Origin: Diadema setosum
Taxonomy: Eukaryota > Echinodermata > Echinoidea > Diadematoida > Diadematidae
Direction: 5' to 3'
Length of the DNA stretch: 64,000 nucleotides
Assembly: GCF_964275005.1 (NCBI RefSeq)
Contig: NC_092702.1
Coordinates: 9,854,528-9,918,527, forward strand
Part shown: one piece after another, positions 1 through 13,100 of the stretch
How positions within the stretch are numbered: position 1 is the first letter of the stretch
Layout: every line of letters starts with the position of its first letter
Notes under the pieces: generated by a model
Told to the model about the DNA's origin: nothing
Databases searched by the model: none
What the model saw: the letters and a program-made list of their open reading frames with translations, nothing else
Translations under genes and position numbers: made by a program

Positions 1-1012
1 TTGATGACTGTAGTTTCAAGTTTGTTCATGGCAGAATCAGGGGTGCCCCCTTGGGACCCAGGGGAGGGGGGTGGGGAGGGGTTCTAATGGGGCCTAAATT
101 GTACATTTTCATCTTCTTCTTAAGAACCCCATGACCCATTTTCACCAAACTTGGCAGGTAGGATCCCTAGGGGGTTAGGAACTCAATTTCTTAAAATGGG
201 CACCATGCCCCACCCAGGGGGCCCCCAGGGGGCCCAAACCCCCCTCTAAATTAAGGAATCTGTAAAAATCTTCTTCTCTAGAACCAGAAGTGATAGAGCT
301 AAGTTAATACTATGAGTTAGTACACTAATGACTGTAGTTTCAAGTTTGTTCATGGCAGAATCAGGGGTGCCCCCCTTGGGACCCAGGGGAGGGGGGTGAG
401 GAGGGGTCCTAATGGGGCCTAAATTGTACATTTTTATCTTCTTCTTGAGAACCCCATGACCCATTTTCACCAAACTTGGCAGGTAGCATCCCTAAGGGGT
501 TAGGATCTCAATTTTGTTAAAATGGGCACCATTCCCCACCCAGGGGGCCCCAAGAGGGGGGGGGGGCCCACACCCCCAAAATGAACGAATCTTTAAAAAT
601 CTTCTCTAGAATCAGAAGTTATAGAGCTAAGATAATACTATGAGTGAGTACATTAATGACTAGTTTCAAGTTTGTTCAAAGGAGATCCAGGGGTGCCCCT
701 CTTGGGGGCAGGGGTGGGGGGGGGTGGTTGGGAAGGTCCAAATGGGGGCCTGAAATGTATATTTTCATCTTCTTCCTGAAAACCTCATGATGGATTTTCG
801 TCAAACTTGGCAAGTAGCATCCCTAGGGGCCCCACTCCCCCCAAATTAAGGAATCTTAAAAAATTTGGGCCCTTATTGTACATTTTCATCTTCTACTTGA
901 GAATGCCTGGTCAAATTTTGGTAGAGCTGTGAATAATTTAGATTAGTGACTGCATGAAAGGTGAACTTGCGATACTCAGGTGAGCGCTAGACCCGCGGGT
1001 CTCTTGTTACAC
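1..1012 (+). mobile_element. Right part of a non-autonomous TIR element ('AGGTGAGC' family), copy 1
   Basis: Internally repetitive GC-rich sequence with repeated units such as CACCAAACTTGGCAGGTAGC and GGGACCCAGGGGAGG. It ends with ACTTGCGATACTCAGGTGAG and GGGTCTCTTGTTA. The same end and internal units recur at 57706-59131, where the opposite terminus is also present. The left end lies outside the window. Confidence 0.75.
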
Positions 1013-1025
1013 TTTGTCTTACCTA

Positions 1026-1118
1026 TTAACCCATTCAAGACGAGTCCAGAGAATACTCGGGGAGGTGTCTATGGAAAATGCGTGTTATAGCAAAATCAGT
1101 CCGTCCTTGACGGGTTAA
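1026..1118. mobile_element. Short TTAA-flanked MITE, copy 1
   Basis: About 93 bp starting TTAACCCATTCAAGACG and ending with the inverse of TTAACCCGTCAAGGACG, with a core containing GAATACTCGGGG. TTAA at both ends and CCC...GGG termini are typical of piggyBac-type MITEs. Relatives lie at about 5673-5766 and 60597-60695. Confidence 0.6.
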
Positions 1119-2147
1119 GAGAGTTATCTTTGTTAATTCTACCTGCTGTCAAAATATGATGGCATAGAACAATGCTGAAGTCAAGATATCAGTGTTATTG
1201 TTTTGGGGTTTTTTTCTGGACCACATTTTTTTTATTGATACTTCTGCACATAACAATGGAATGACCCTAATCTTTAAATCCTCTTTTCTGCCTTTTCTAT
1301 CAAATTGCACTTCCTTCCTAACTCTCTCTTGTTTCAATCACTTTTTGAATGGGTTAGGATGGTCTGATCTTAACAAGTTATATATTATTTAAAAGCTTAG
1401 CTCTTGCTCTTTTTAAACTATGTAGAAAAGTGGAAATTTGCTTTGGCCTACTTTTTGTGGGTTTTGAGCCGGATGATAAAAATAGAAATAAAGAGCAGAA
1501 CAGATCATAATCTGTGCTATACAGTCTTTATTAATTTTCACAAACTTCAAGCAATGCATTACATATGTCTAATTACACAAATTGTTCACAATAATTACTA
1601 CACCTCTGCAAGTTAAAAAAGAGAGAGAGAGAGAGCATGAGAGCTTACATCATAAAATCTGAATGCTGCTATATGAAACATCACATAAAAAGTTCATTGC
1701 TGTGTTCTATCATAAAAAGATAATGATAATAATAATACTCCTAAAAAATGAAAGTCAAACATTGCAAAGTTTTGGCATGTTTTCTTCATTTCATGATTGA
1801 ATCATGGCTTCTAATATAAAATGAGGTTCAGTCAAGAATTCTAAATTTTTAGCAGGCTGGAGCATACAGACAAATGTGCATTATTTTGCTGAACTGAAAA
1901 TCAGAAATCATGGGTCCCATTCTTGCGCATTGGCAGTGAAAACTACAAAACTATGAAAGCAGCAGTTATAAAGGCCAAAATCAATGTGAGAAATCAATCT
2001 ACATTAGGACAGATAATGTAATGGGTCACAGAAGTCTAGAAAACTACAGCACAATATTCTGTACAATTGTGCAAGCTGGATACATATCCTCTTGAATAAT
2101 AACAAATATGCCTGTATAATATATACACAATAAGATTCTTGGTACTA
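1119..2147. other. Unassigned, probably distal NCAPH 3' UTR or intergenic
   Basis: AT-rich sequence with a short (GA)n at 1620-1635 and no coding signal on either strand. May be part of the NCAPH 3' UTR above the AATAAA candidate at 1527-1532. Confidence 0.4.
1527..1532 (-). terminator. Candidate NCAPH polyadenylation signal (AATAAA)
   Basis: AATAAA on the minus strand, the first convincing signal outside mobile DNA below the NCAPH stop. If used, the 3' UTR would be about 2.5 kb and contain the pogo-like MITE at 2148-3088. An earlier weaker signal cannot be excluded. Confidence 0.3.
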
Positions 2148-3088
2148 CAGTTAAACTCGCCTAAGTCGACATCGCATATGTCGAATAATCGCGTAAGTCG
2201 ATGATTTTAAAAAGTCCCGATTTTTCCCCATTGACGTACGTGTATTAATTCACTCACAAGTCGAATTTTGTAAGTCGAATACTCGCCTAAGTCGATGAAA
2301 TTCCAAGAACACTTTCACGGAAAAACCATTGAATTCACTGTGCCTAAGTCGAATAAGATTTTATTGTCTAATAAACACTGTCATTTATTATTCATTATTT
2401 ATTACTCATCATTATTTTGTTTGTCAGATGAGTTTGAGGTGACAAAAAAAAAAATGATCTAAAATCAAAATTCAAAGCGATCGCATGGGATCGTTTAACT
2501 CTCTTCGTATTTGGAGGTCCGCTGGTACAGCCCTCTCAGCTGTCGCGCTACGTTCGTACAGCGTTCGTACAGTACACATGCGTTCATTTACATGTACAGT
2601 ATTGAGCTTGCAGTGTACATGTAGCTTGGCATTTGCAGCGCTGTGCAGTGGAGTGGTATAATGGATGAAGCTGCTGAGTTTTCAAAGCGGAAAGTAGGGG
2701 GAAAGTTACGGGCACGGGTAAATCAGAATTGCACCTCTACACGCATTTCAAGCCACGGTATGGTAAACTGGAATCAATCACTGCTCAAATATCGTTCATA
2801 TTCACTTCCCCAAGGTTTAACAAGGGTGTAAAGTAATCGGACCTGTGCCAATACTAATGCACTGTACATGCAAAGTTAGCCGCGGCCCTGCTGGGTGACC
2901 CGTGCTGCGGCACACCGTTCCAGCTCTCGGCTCCAGAGTAGACAACATACATGTACATTAAACATACATGTATGTACCTGTGGTGAAACTGTAAGTCGAT
3001 TTTTTTCGACTTACGCACAAGTCGAAAATCGCCTAAGTCGATGTGTTTTGCTCAGTCCCGAGAAGATCGACTTATGCGAGTTTAACTG
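2148..3088. mobile_element. pogo/Tigger-like MITE, 941 bp
   Basis: Begins CAGTTAAACTCGCCTAAG and ends with the inverted copy (CTTATGCGAGTTTAACTG), flanked by TA on both sides. Repeated 'AAGTCGA' motifs fill the ends. CAG termini with a TA duplication point to the pogo branch of Tc1/mariner. No transposase ORF. Confidence 0.8.
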
Positions 3089-4064
3089 TACTTTGCAACA
3101 AGCGATCACATAACAACAAAATGGCTCAGAAGAAGAAAACAAAGCAAAACTAGAAATACTTGAGTCTAAATGTCAGTCTCAACACTGCGTTCCCTTGAAT
3201 AAGGTAGACATTGTGTTTCGTTACCGGTAATTGTCAGCGTGCATGACTTCTTTGCCTGCAAAATATTTTGAACCTTAAAATATGAAGGTTGAGAGCACAA
3301 ATCCTGAATAAATCTCATCAATGTTTCAGCTTATATACATTAAAAAAAACAAAACAAAACACCATACCTTAGGTAGCATCTCCGCTGCATGTGCCCTTGC
3401 ACTGCATTTGCAACCTTGGCTGCCATATGAAAGATCTTGATGATGGCAGCTAGAAGACCCAACATCTTGCTGTGCATAAAACCTCAATATACTTATACTT
3501 ACACTTGATCACCGAGAACGGTGAAAATTGAGGTGTGAGTTTGTCTACCTCTACAAATGAAATTTGTATGAACGCAATTGGTGATCTATAATTTAACAAG
3601 CATGTCAGAAAAAAGGAACTGCGGGACACAAACCTGTCATCCACTGAGAATATTTTTGCAGTTATGGTTAAAATTTTTCCACAAATCTGAGATGATGTTT
3701 TACATGTCCAGATATGACAGAACCTCAATGTCTCAGGATCACTTATGAGCTATCTGTATTTATACCTCCAGAGATTGTGACGACAGCAATAAAAGACCAA
3801 ATGGCCTGTACTCGGGAGCATCTTAGCCTTACTGTAAAAAATAAAAGCACAAGTGACATTCAACAACATACAACACCACGTGTTCTAACCTATGTAATGA
3901 GCTTAATAGGGGAGAGAATGCCGTACCTTCATCCAATTAAAATAAGGTAATAATTACAGAAGTGTGTAAAACACACTGCACTTTACAAAGAGACAATATA
4001 CCAGTGCTTTGTATCATACATATATACACACACAAAGTGTTTAGACACAGTCGCAGATGAGCCC
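3089..4064. other. Downstream of the NCAPH stop, probable 3' UTR
   Basis: No recognisable gene or repeat. Directly follows the NCAPH stop codon on the minus strand. Confidence 0.4.
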
Positions 4065-4121
4065 TCAGTCTTGACTGATGATAAGGTCATCCAGATGGTC
4101 ACTATTGCTCACCCGCAGACT
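4065..4121 (-). CDS. NCAPH: NCAPH exon 18 (last), residues 724-741 and stop
   Basis: Too short to stand out as an ORF. Acceptor CATTCAG is followed by 18 codons, with the conserved pattern LR...[12 protein letters not shown] and TGA at 4067-4065. Vertebrate NCAPH ends NLKLEGTEDLSDVLVRQGD, the same length after the same exon junction. Confidence 0.92.
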   Translation of the reverse strand, partial: SLRVSNSDHLDDLIISQD

Positions 4122-7100
4122 CTGAATGCAACCATAGAGAGAAAAAGAAAGGGAATTGCAATATATCACAACGCATCCAAATCTAGTCATACACAATGTA
4201 CAATGAAAAGGGAAGATGGGCAGCCCACTTTTCAGAAGACCCTCCTGTGACTTGTATAAAAAAAAGTTGCTAATGTGTTTTCATAATAATTCTTTGGTCA
4301 AATTTGAAGTCATGTCACCTACCATGCCTCAAAGTACATCATCTCATGGGCTACTTTGACTAGCAATTGCCTTTCTGATGAGTGCTACTTTTAAACTGAG
4401 TTCATTCTTATCAAATACCAGTAAGTTAGAATTATCACCATGTAATCACAAGGACAACCTTGGTTTTGTCGACACCAATTGCTACCATCATTGCATCACC
4501 ATCATCATCACATTATCGTCATCATCTTCATTGTCATTATCATCTTCTTCATTCTCCCCCCATCATTATCGAATTGGCATCATTGTATATATCATCAGCA
4601 GCATCTCCAGTACAATAGTGATAATAATCATCGTAGTCAGTCTTTATATTGCGCATTTCAGACTTTTTAAGAGTTTCAATGCTCTTTACATACTATTATT
4701 ACCCCAGTCACTGGATACATTATTTCCAGCCAGCACTGACAGTGCTCACTTTCCACTCCCTCATGGAAGCATTCCAGTCAGTCGCCATTTTACAGGTACG
4801 CACATGTTATCAACTGATATAATCATTCTCATCCTACCAACATTGTCATCATTATAACTAATGATCGCCTGGTTAATCAATATCATTCACATCATCTTCA
4901 TCATCATTTACCACAATCATCATCATCATCATTAGCACCATTATTTTCATTGTAACTTCAACACAATATCCATAAAAAAAAATCACAGCATTACTTTTCA
5001 GACCCTTTGCTGCCTCAAAGTCACCAATCCTATCGTACACTCACCTTTTCATTGCAGAGATGAAGCAGGCAGACAAAAGCGATGGGCACGCTGAGATTCT
5101 TGGACATGGTCTTACTGAGTCTCTCAGGCAGGATGGAGTACATGTCACAAAATGACTGACTACCGGCCACACCATCTGATTTCTCAGCTGCATGGCTGAT
5201 ATTCTCCTGCATTGCGATATAGAAAGGAAAGCAAAGAATCTTATGCACCCTACAACTTCCCAACATGCTATAAAACAAACACAGGAATCAAGCCCAATGC
5301 AGATGAGACTAATCAAATCACATTGAAATGTATCCCTGGTCATCAACACCTTTGACAAAAGGATAGGCAAGCAACTCATGCTCTCCTTTGACATACACCG
5401 TACATCAGGAACCCCTTCCCTCTCCATTTCATATCTCATGGCATCATCATCAGAGGAGAAACTTTCATATCATTATACACAAAATACATTCATGCACTTA
5501 CCTTTAGTATATACCTTTTTGTATTCTTAAAACAAACATTGAATTCTCTCTTGCGTGCAATGTGAAAAATGATGCTTTTATCATAGGTTAGTACATCCCT
5601 CCATATATATCAGCATCCTCCTTTTTCCAATTGCACTCATGGCATCATGGCTCAGCAATGAACATCGCTTCTTAGCCTGTTAAGGACGGGCTGATTTTGC
5701 TACAACATGCATTTCCCATAGACATCTGCCTGAGTATACTCGGGAATCGTCTTCACCATGCTAACATTAGACACAAGATACATATTTCATATGCCCTCTA
5801 CCTTCCTAAAAACACATATGCTGCTCCTTACTGATGCCTGCATTACCTAGATAATGCTAATATCCCAATGCAGTGCATAGTCCATCTCCAGAACAACACT
5901 AATGTCCACTGGTAATGCTTCCAACCAACACAAATCATTAGCACCTTCCCAATCTTCCATCATATTGTAGCATTCCTGATTAGAGCTGGACACGAATGTT
6001 GACACCGGGTTAAGAATACCTTCCCTGCATCCAGCATCCTCAGAAGGGCAATTACCTCCGGCTAATTACTGATTAGTGATAAGGTTAAAGTAAAGATTAG
6101 GGTTTTATAGGGTTAGGTCTATGGTTTGAGTTTGGGTTAGGGTTAGGAGTATGTTCAGGATTGGGATTAAGGTTAGGGTCAGGGGAAGGGTCTGAGGTAA
6201 TTGTCCAGGAGGTAATTGCCCTAAACTCCAGAACAAAGTTACGCCCTTGTCTATGTGTGGAGAGGAATGATTATCTAAAAATTTGACACACAAGCACATG
6301 CACCAGCAACCCCCTATTGTTCATGCACCATACTCCTAACAAACAATAAAGATTCCATTGGCCACTGACCTTGTCATCCTCATCATGATGGGTGGCAAGG
6401 AAGTTCCACATGTGTGTCTTGAGCTTCTTGACGTCCATCCTCTTGGCCGTCCGGGCGTACTGAATGTCAATCTTGTTAACCTGCCAGCAGTTCGCAGAGA
6501 AAAAGAATGAAATATTATGGCACAATGAGAAGCAAGGGAATAGTCATCACAACTTTGGACATCCCCTGCCATGCTTTCTTTACCAGTGGACAGGAATGTT
6601 GATGTGCTATTTGCCAGATGGCATAGATGTCCTAAAACTTGCATTAAATAGGGATAATGTACTTGTCTTGATTTCCATTCAATCACTTGCTCTATTTTCA
6701 TCTCGGCTAAGTCACCTTTTTTTTTTTTTTTTGTGGGGAGGGGGGTGAATTTAATGGAATGCCAATACGACAGTGTAGCAGTTGGCTAAGTGTATGAACA
6801 TGTAAACAGCTAATTAGAATTCGGGAGAAGATAAGGGAGGCTGGTGATTTTAAAAATGAAGGCAAGACTAAAGTCTTTGTTACAGCAAAAGTGTGACCCA
6901 ACTACAAACATGCAGAAGTCTCTCAGTGCAGCTAGATAATCTGCATGACAGAGTCAATCAGTGAAGCACAGTTTTACAAAACAGTCCTTCTTCATGTCCA
7001 AGGCTGCATTTCTAAACTGAATCTTTGTTACAAAGGATTAGATGAATCCTCACATGAGGTCCTCCCTTCATTAGTCTGGACTTGTTGTTGAAAAGAAACC

Positions 7101-10100
7101 TAACATAATGATATATCATCAGAGTGATTCAATATCAGTGACCTCGATCAGGAGCAGCTTCTACAATGGCTTTGATAAGTTCTTATTTTGTTCTGTCTAT
7201 TTTGAGCTCATACATCCATGTGCAATCCATCCATACTAAACACACTGGCTGACAATGGCTACCATGTGTACTGTAAAAGTGAATATTTTTGCATGAATAA
7301 TTTTTTTCGCGCTCAGCCAGGAAATGCGAATTTTGATTGCTTTTAATTGATGAGTTGAGTTTATTTATCTAACCACGGTAAAAAGCTTGCTATCTGCTAA
7401 AAGCTGTTTTTCAGCAAGGCTGTGAAATGATAACAAAACATAGAAATCATACAACGGAGAGAATATAAATAAAAGCCATAATCATTACAAACGAACGGCA
7501 AAAAAAAAAAGAAGAAAAAGTCACAAAGTATGCAAAGTGTAACATAAAAAAGTGTATACAATGAAAACAAGAAATCAAAATGAGAATTGAGGAAAAGAAT
7601 TATACAGAAATACACAAATGCTTGAAAAACTGACAATCAACAGATTTAGACGTTTGAAAATGACAGACGAGCTTTTGACGAGGGGGGAGGGGTCAAATGA
7701 ATTGACAGACCTGTTCTGTGAGCAAATATTTGATTATACAAAATTAACACTGGGATATAAGTTGAATATAAATTGTTACAATCATACAAATCTTTTCTTT
7801 ATTTCTCTTATAAATAATTTGATATTATCGATTGTCCTAAGACTTATAGGAGATTGTTAAAGAGCTTAGAAGCTGAATATAATGCGCTTTTTCTTAAAAA
7901 AATGGTTCATGGTTTTGGGAGAACAGTGGTGTTGTCGTTGTGGAGATTGTAATAAGACTGAGATCTAAACTGAATCCTGGAAGACAGTGAATCGGGGGCG
8001 AGGTTATGGAGCAATTTAAAGATGATTGTCAAGGCCCGAGTCTCCCGTCGATTTTTCAATGGTTTGACATCGGTGGTACTATAGAGAGCTTCTCTATTGA
8101 AACGACCATCAACAATTGTGCGGAATCAAGGCATTAACTATTGGAAGGTATGTCAAGCAAAAATATTTGTGTGCTTTTATTTTCGCGCTAGTTTCTGGTT
8201 GCGTGAAATACTAAAAAATGTCCACCTTTACAGTAATTATTCAAACAAACCTTGTGGGGCTGGGTCACCAACTTGTCACCAGTAAGGAGTGTGGCATCCA
8301 GGATGCTGTTGTTGAGGAATCCACTGTGACTACCAGCAGAGGTCTGGCTGAGGTCGATACCTCCATTGCCAGCAAAGTCGTAAGTCACGCTACCTGGTGC
8401 CTGGCTGCTATAGTCATCATCATCATCACCACCCTGCGTGATGAATCAGTTAATGTGATTTCTTACTTTCCTATTCATTCAAGTGATCTGTTTCTGATTG
8501 CAGATGTCACGTTATAATCATGCTCATGTCAAGTAATAAAACACAAACAAAAATGCACACAATGAAATGTTCAAATAAAACTCAAAGCCATGAAACACCA
8601 CAGGAAAGGATCGGCACTTGATAAATTGGGAAAAATTGGAATGTACTGTTGCTTCAGCACTCTGCTAAACGTGGATTTTGGCGCCAAGAAAACATCAAAT
8701 GATTGACAAAATGACGTGCAAAAATCACCTTGAATTTCCAAAGTTTCAAGGGATGAAATTAGATTCTGCTAAATGGTAGTAAACTAAGATTCTTTATGAT
8801 AAGATCTTTGCACATTTCACAAGGAATAACTTGTTAAATCGCTCCATGAAATACACAATTGGTACCAACATTTATCTCATGAATATTCATTAAAAAGTGT
8901 GGTATACGCGTACAATAAAATAAGGATTGTTGCAGGATGACTGCTCAAGTTGGCTTTTAAATAGATAGAGTGAAATCAAACAAATGGAATGGAGTTTCAC
9001 ATGTTTTCATAAAATGGCAGTATTCAGTAGCAACCATAAAACCAAATGAGGTACATATAATGATGCTGTGGCACCACAAGTCTCCCACTGACCAAGAATA
9101 AAATCTTAATTGAATTTCCATTTTTTGACATGAAATCAGAGAAAAGCTTGTATGCACATCAAATTTTGTGGTGCAATAACTTAGCAACTTAGTGAATCTT
9201 AGGGAGGCTAGGGTTCTCATAGCTAAAGTATTGACCAAATATGATATTTAAGATTTTGTGCACAAACTAATAATGGGACAGCTGTGAGTAGATTGCATTA
9301 TCACCTCAGCCGATTTGCATATATATATGTGGTAGCAACAAATAACATTATTATCTGTGAAAAATGTGTGAAACACTAACATTCCATAAGTTTCTTATTT
9401 TAAGCCTGATTTTGATTACACTTGTATCATTGTGTAAATCTGATTTTTCGGCAGTTATCAAAGCCAACTTTTACATGGCATGGGACTGTGCTGTAGCACC
9501 ACATAATATCTTCTAACAAGCTCTCACAAAGGATGGTTGGGATGAACAAGGGAAAGCACAAACCCCAGCAGCGGGACAGAAGTTGGCACAGTCATTCTCA
9601 TTGTTGTAGTCGTAGCCATCAATCCCGTCATCAATTGAATCATTACCCTCGCTGTTCATTTGACGTTTGACCTGCATCGCATGAGATACGTGTAATGCCA
9701 TACATATTAAACATCTTGTCTCAATGCTTTATTTTCCATTTCAGCTCTTTCATCACTCTTTGTGACATCACCAAAAAATTCAGAGAATCTTGACGAAGAA
9801 ATCAAAATTTCTTTTACTTAATCCTCAGACAATGGTCATTGTTTTTTGCCATTTTGTTAAATAATAATATTATGTAGTGTTTTTGCAGTAAATTCTAAGA
9901 CACATAGTCAGCTACTGAATTATAAGTGGTAGCCATTTGTTAATCTTTTTAGGTCATTGCTCAGCTCTTTCATCTATTTTATAAACAAGTGACTGGAGTG
10001 CAAGTTTCTCTAGAATCTGATGGAGGAAATGATGCATCATGTACTGAAGGATGTGCAATAATTTGATATCATTGACATATTTTGAGCAAACTTGAGAAAA

Positions 10101-13100
10101 TTTACGAAATCAAAAGACATTTTTGGAACCTGCTATCTTAATGTGGCAGTGAAGAGATATCAGAGTCATACGACCTGGACACCAAACTTGGTTTTTAAAC
10201 AGGGCTCATATTAACATCTCTTCTAACATTTGCTGTGCAGCTAAAAATAATCTAGTACTGATCCTCTGGTATTAAAAGTTCTTGCTGACATGTTTCATTT
10301 GGTTTTCTTAGTTTTGTCCAAAATCAATATCTGGGACCATATCTTTCTGAAACTGTTACCATAAACTTTGGCCTCAAGAACATCTGGAAGAGGCTGGCCG
10401 GCTTGTAGTCATTGTCGTGGTCAGGCAATGTCAACTCGCTTTTCTTGTACTTGTTGAGGGTTGCCTGGGAGAGGGTGGTGGCAGCCTGAAGGAACAAATA
10501 TGAAGAAGGTGGAGCAAGATTTTGAGGCAAGAAATTGTACAACACTGATGACAAAGCAACAGTGTTGACATAATAATAATACTACCATAATACCATCATC
10601 TTTAACCCCCCCCCCCAAAAATGGTATTTTATATTTGATTCCCCCCCCCCCCCCCCCCCCCCCGTGTCTCTTAAAATCAGACGAAGTAAACAGAATACTG
10701 CATATCATGCACACAACAGTCTAATCATTGAGTTGAGATTGTATCGAATAGCAAATTGCCTTGGTTGCTTTTTTTTTTTTTTTTTGGTAAACATGTATTT
10801 CCTGTTCAACTGGAAGACATTTCATATGTTGTGTATCAGGATAATTACAGCTTAACATTTGCATTGAGTGAGGAGTGAATTGGAAATTATTCATTGTTAA
10901 TTTCATCAGGATCAGACACCAAAGTGCTCTCGTCCAAAAGCTGTCACTTACTTTGGATTCACTGAAAGAGTCCTCAAAGTTGATTTGCTCATCGTAGTTT
11001 ATCCTGAAGAGAGGTTTCTTAGACTTTGCCTTCTTGGGGCCTTCATCTGCTGCTTGATCTATCAATCAAAGGATATAATGCAGGAAAGAGATGATGCTAC
11101 TTAGAAACAGCTTTACAGGTAGGGAATCCCATTTGCATGCCTCAAATGAAGAGTTGTATAAATACAGTGGTATGTTGAAGAGAGTATCATTTTAGAAACT
11201 CCCATAAAGTATTGAAAGTGGAAGGTAACATTTAGTACATTTTTATTGACCGTTAGATTTTGAATTGAATTTTTTTCGGGGCTCACCGTAAATTCCAGTA
11301 CATTACTAGGCTACCTTTGCAGACCCATGCACTGCATGTGTGTCCATCATGTATATTTTGTGAAGAAAGTTCATCAAAACTTACAAACATTTCTATATAC
11401 ATTCTTGCCACACACTCTATATGTTATTACATCAGCTCTTATACTTTTAGATTTGTGTTTATAGATAAAAAATACAGAAGACTGCAACAAAAAAGCTTAA
11501 GTGTGGCTGACACACAGAACTACTGAGTAGTTGAGTTTTGTGCATTATTCAAATTGTAGATAACTGTTGACTTCAAAATTTCTCAGCAGTGGCCTAAACA
11601 AGTCCCCTGAGGTTCATATTTAATGTTTTGCTGCATTTTGGGAGGTCTGTAAAAGGTATCCCCTACCTTTAAGATGCAACTCTTCTGTTCCATACAAGCA
11701 TGAAAAATCATTTTACAAAAAACACACATAAATGTTCATTTTCATGCCTGATTTTGATAAAACTTGGATCATTCTATTTGTCTGATTTTACTCGACTTAT
11801 TACAGTACCCAAATGAGGTGAGATAACATTACAAGTGAAAGTTTGGGTGTTTTTGGGTAGGTAGCAACAAAATTGTCACTGCTGTATTTAATGTCCGTTT
11901 GTTCTTACATCTGGTTGCATGAGAAAAACCTCAACCTGTAGTAGAGTGTACAGACATTTCCAAACATACAGCCATAGAGAAACTTCAGAATGTCACTGGG
12001 ACTTTCCATTTAGGTTTGCAAGAAGGCAACACATCTGCTAGGGGCACTATTACACAAGAAACACAGAAAATGCAAAAGCTTTCAACATTCTGATACCTTT
12101 GGACTTTGGTTTAAGCTTCCAGTGCTGTGGCCCAGCCCACGTGTTGAGAATGTCCATGTTGAAGTAGGAGTATTCTGTAGGAGCGAGGGAGAGCTGTAGA
12201 CACAGACTCCCTCCAGTGTTCACTGATACAGAACTGGGATGAGATGATAGCATGATACAGACATAAGGAAAAATCATGATACAGACATAGGACAAATCAA
12301 GATACAGACGTAGGACTTGATTGTAATATTACTGAGACTGTGACTTGTCCATTTTGGTATTCTGTAATATCTGATGGAAACAAAATGGCATATAAAATGA
12401 AGTTTGAAGCACATGCCAAATGCATAATTTTATCATGAATATTATTATCACAAATTGTTTGGTTGTCAGCTAATGGCATGCTCCCATCTGTGGTTTACTG
12501 TAGTGATTCATTTAGCTAAAATTTCTATGAATCCTTTGTTTCTACTAGTTGCATAGGTACACACACATTCTGGCAAGTTTCAAATGGATGTTCATGTCTA
12601 ATTAACAAACAAATTTTATTTTCTCTGAATATGGTAATTAACTGACAAGATACATGTAATATACAAATATATTAGGTATCAAAACTGAAGCAACATCTTG
12701 TCACTTAGATTAAGAATTTCTAAACTTCAGGGCACATAGATATTGATGATACTGAAAAGAATACCTGCAACCAGATCTTCCAACTTTGGTGGTGGTGGTG
12801 GCAGAGTTATCTGAGATGAACATGGAGGGCTGGTCCATTGGTGCGTCACAGTCACCGTCATCATCGCTGAACCCTCCCTCAATGGGATTGGCTCCTCCCA
12901 TGACATCCATCCCTGTGTGATCAGTCGCTTCCTCCAGGGGTTCAGGGATGGTTGCCACATCAAATGCCTGGGCGCTGCTGGATGCCATCTTGGTCAGCAT
13001 GGAAGACGCTCTTTCCTAGATGAGGAGAGAATAAGGTGCTGAGTTGTTATTTTCCTCTTCTAAAGGCAATTAATGTTTAACATTGTGGTGGCTCAATGTC

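Noticed and set aside
4378..4857. 159-codon open frame on the plus strand
   Set aside because: Crosses CAT/ATC microsatellites within an NCAPH intron; composition is Ser/Ile/His repeat with no domain.
12234..12258. Alternative acceptor TATCAG for NCAPH exon 11
   Set aside because: It would put exon 11 out of phase with exon 10; ATCCCAG keeps the frame.
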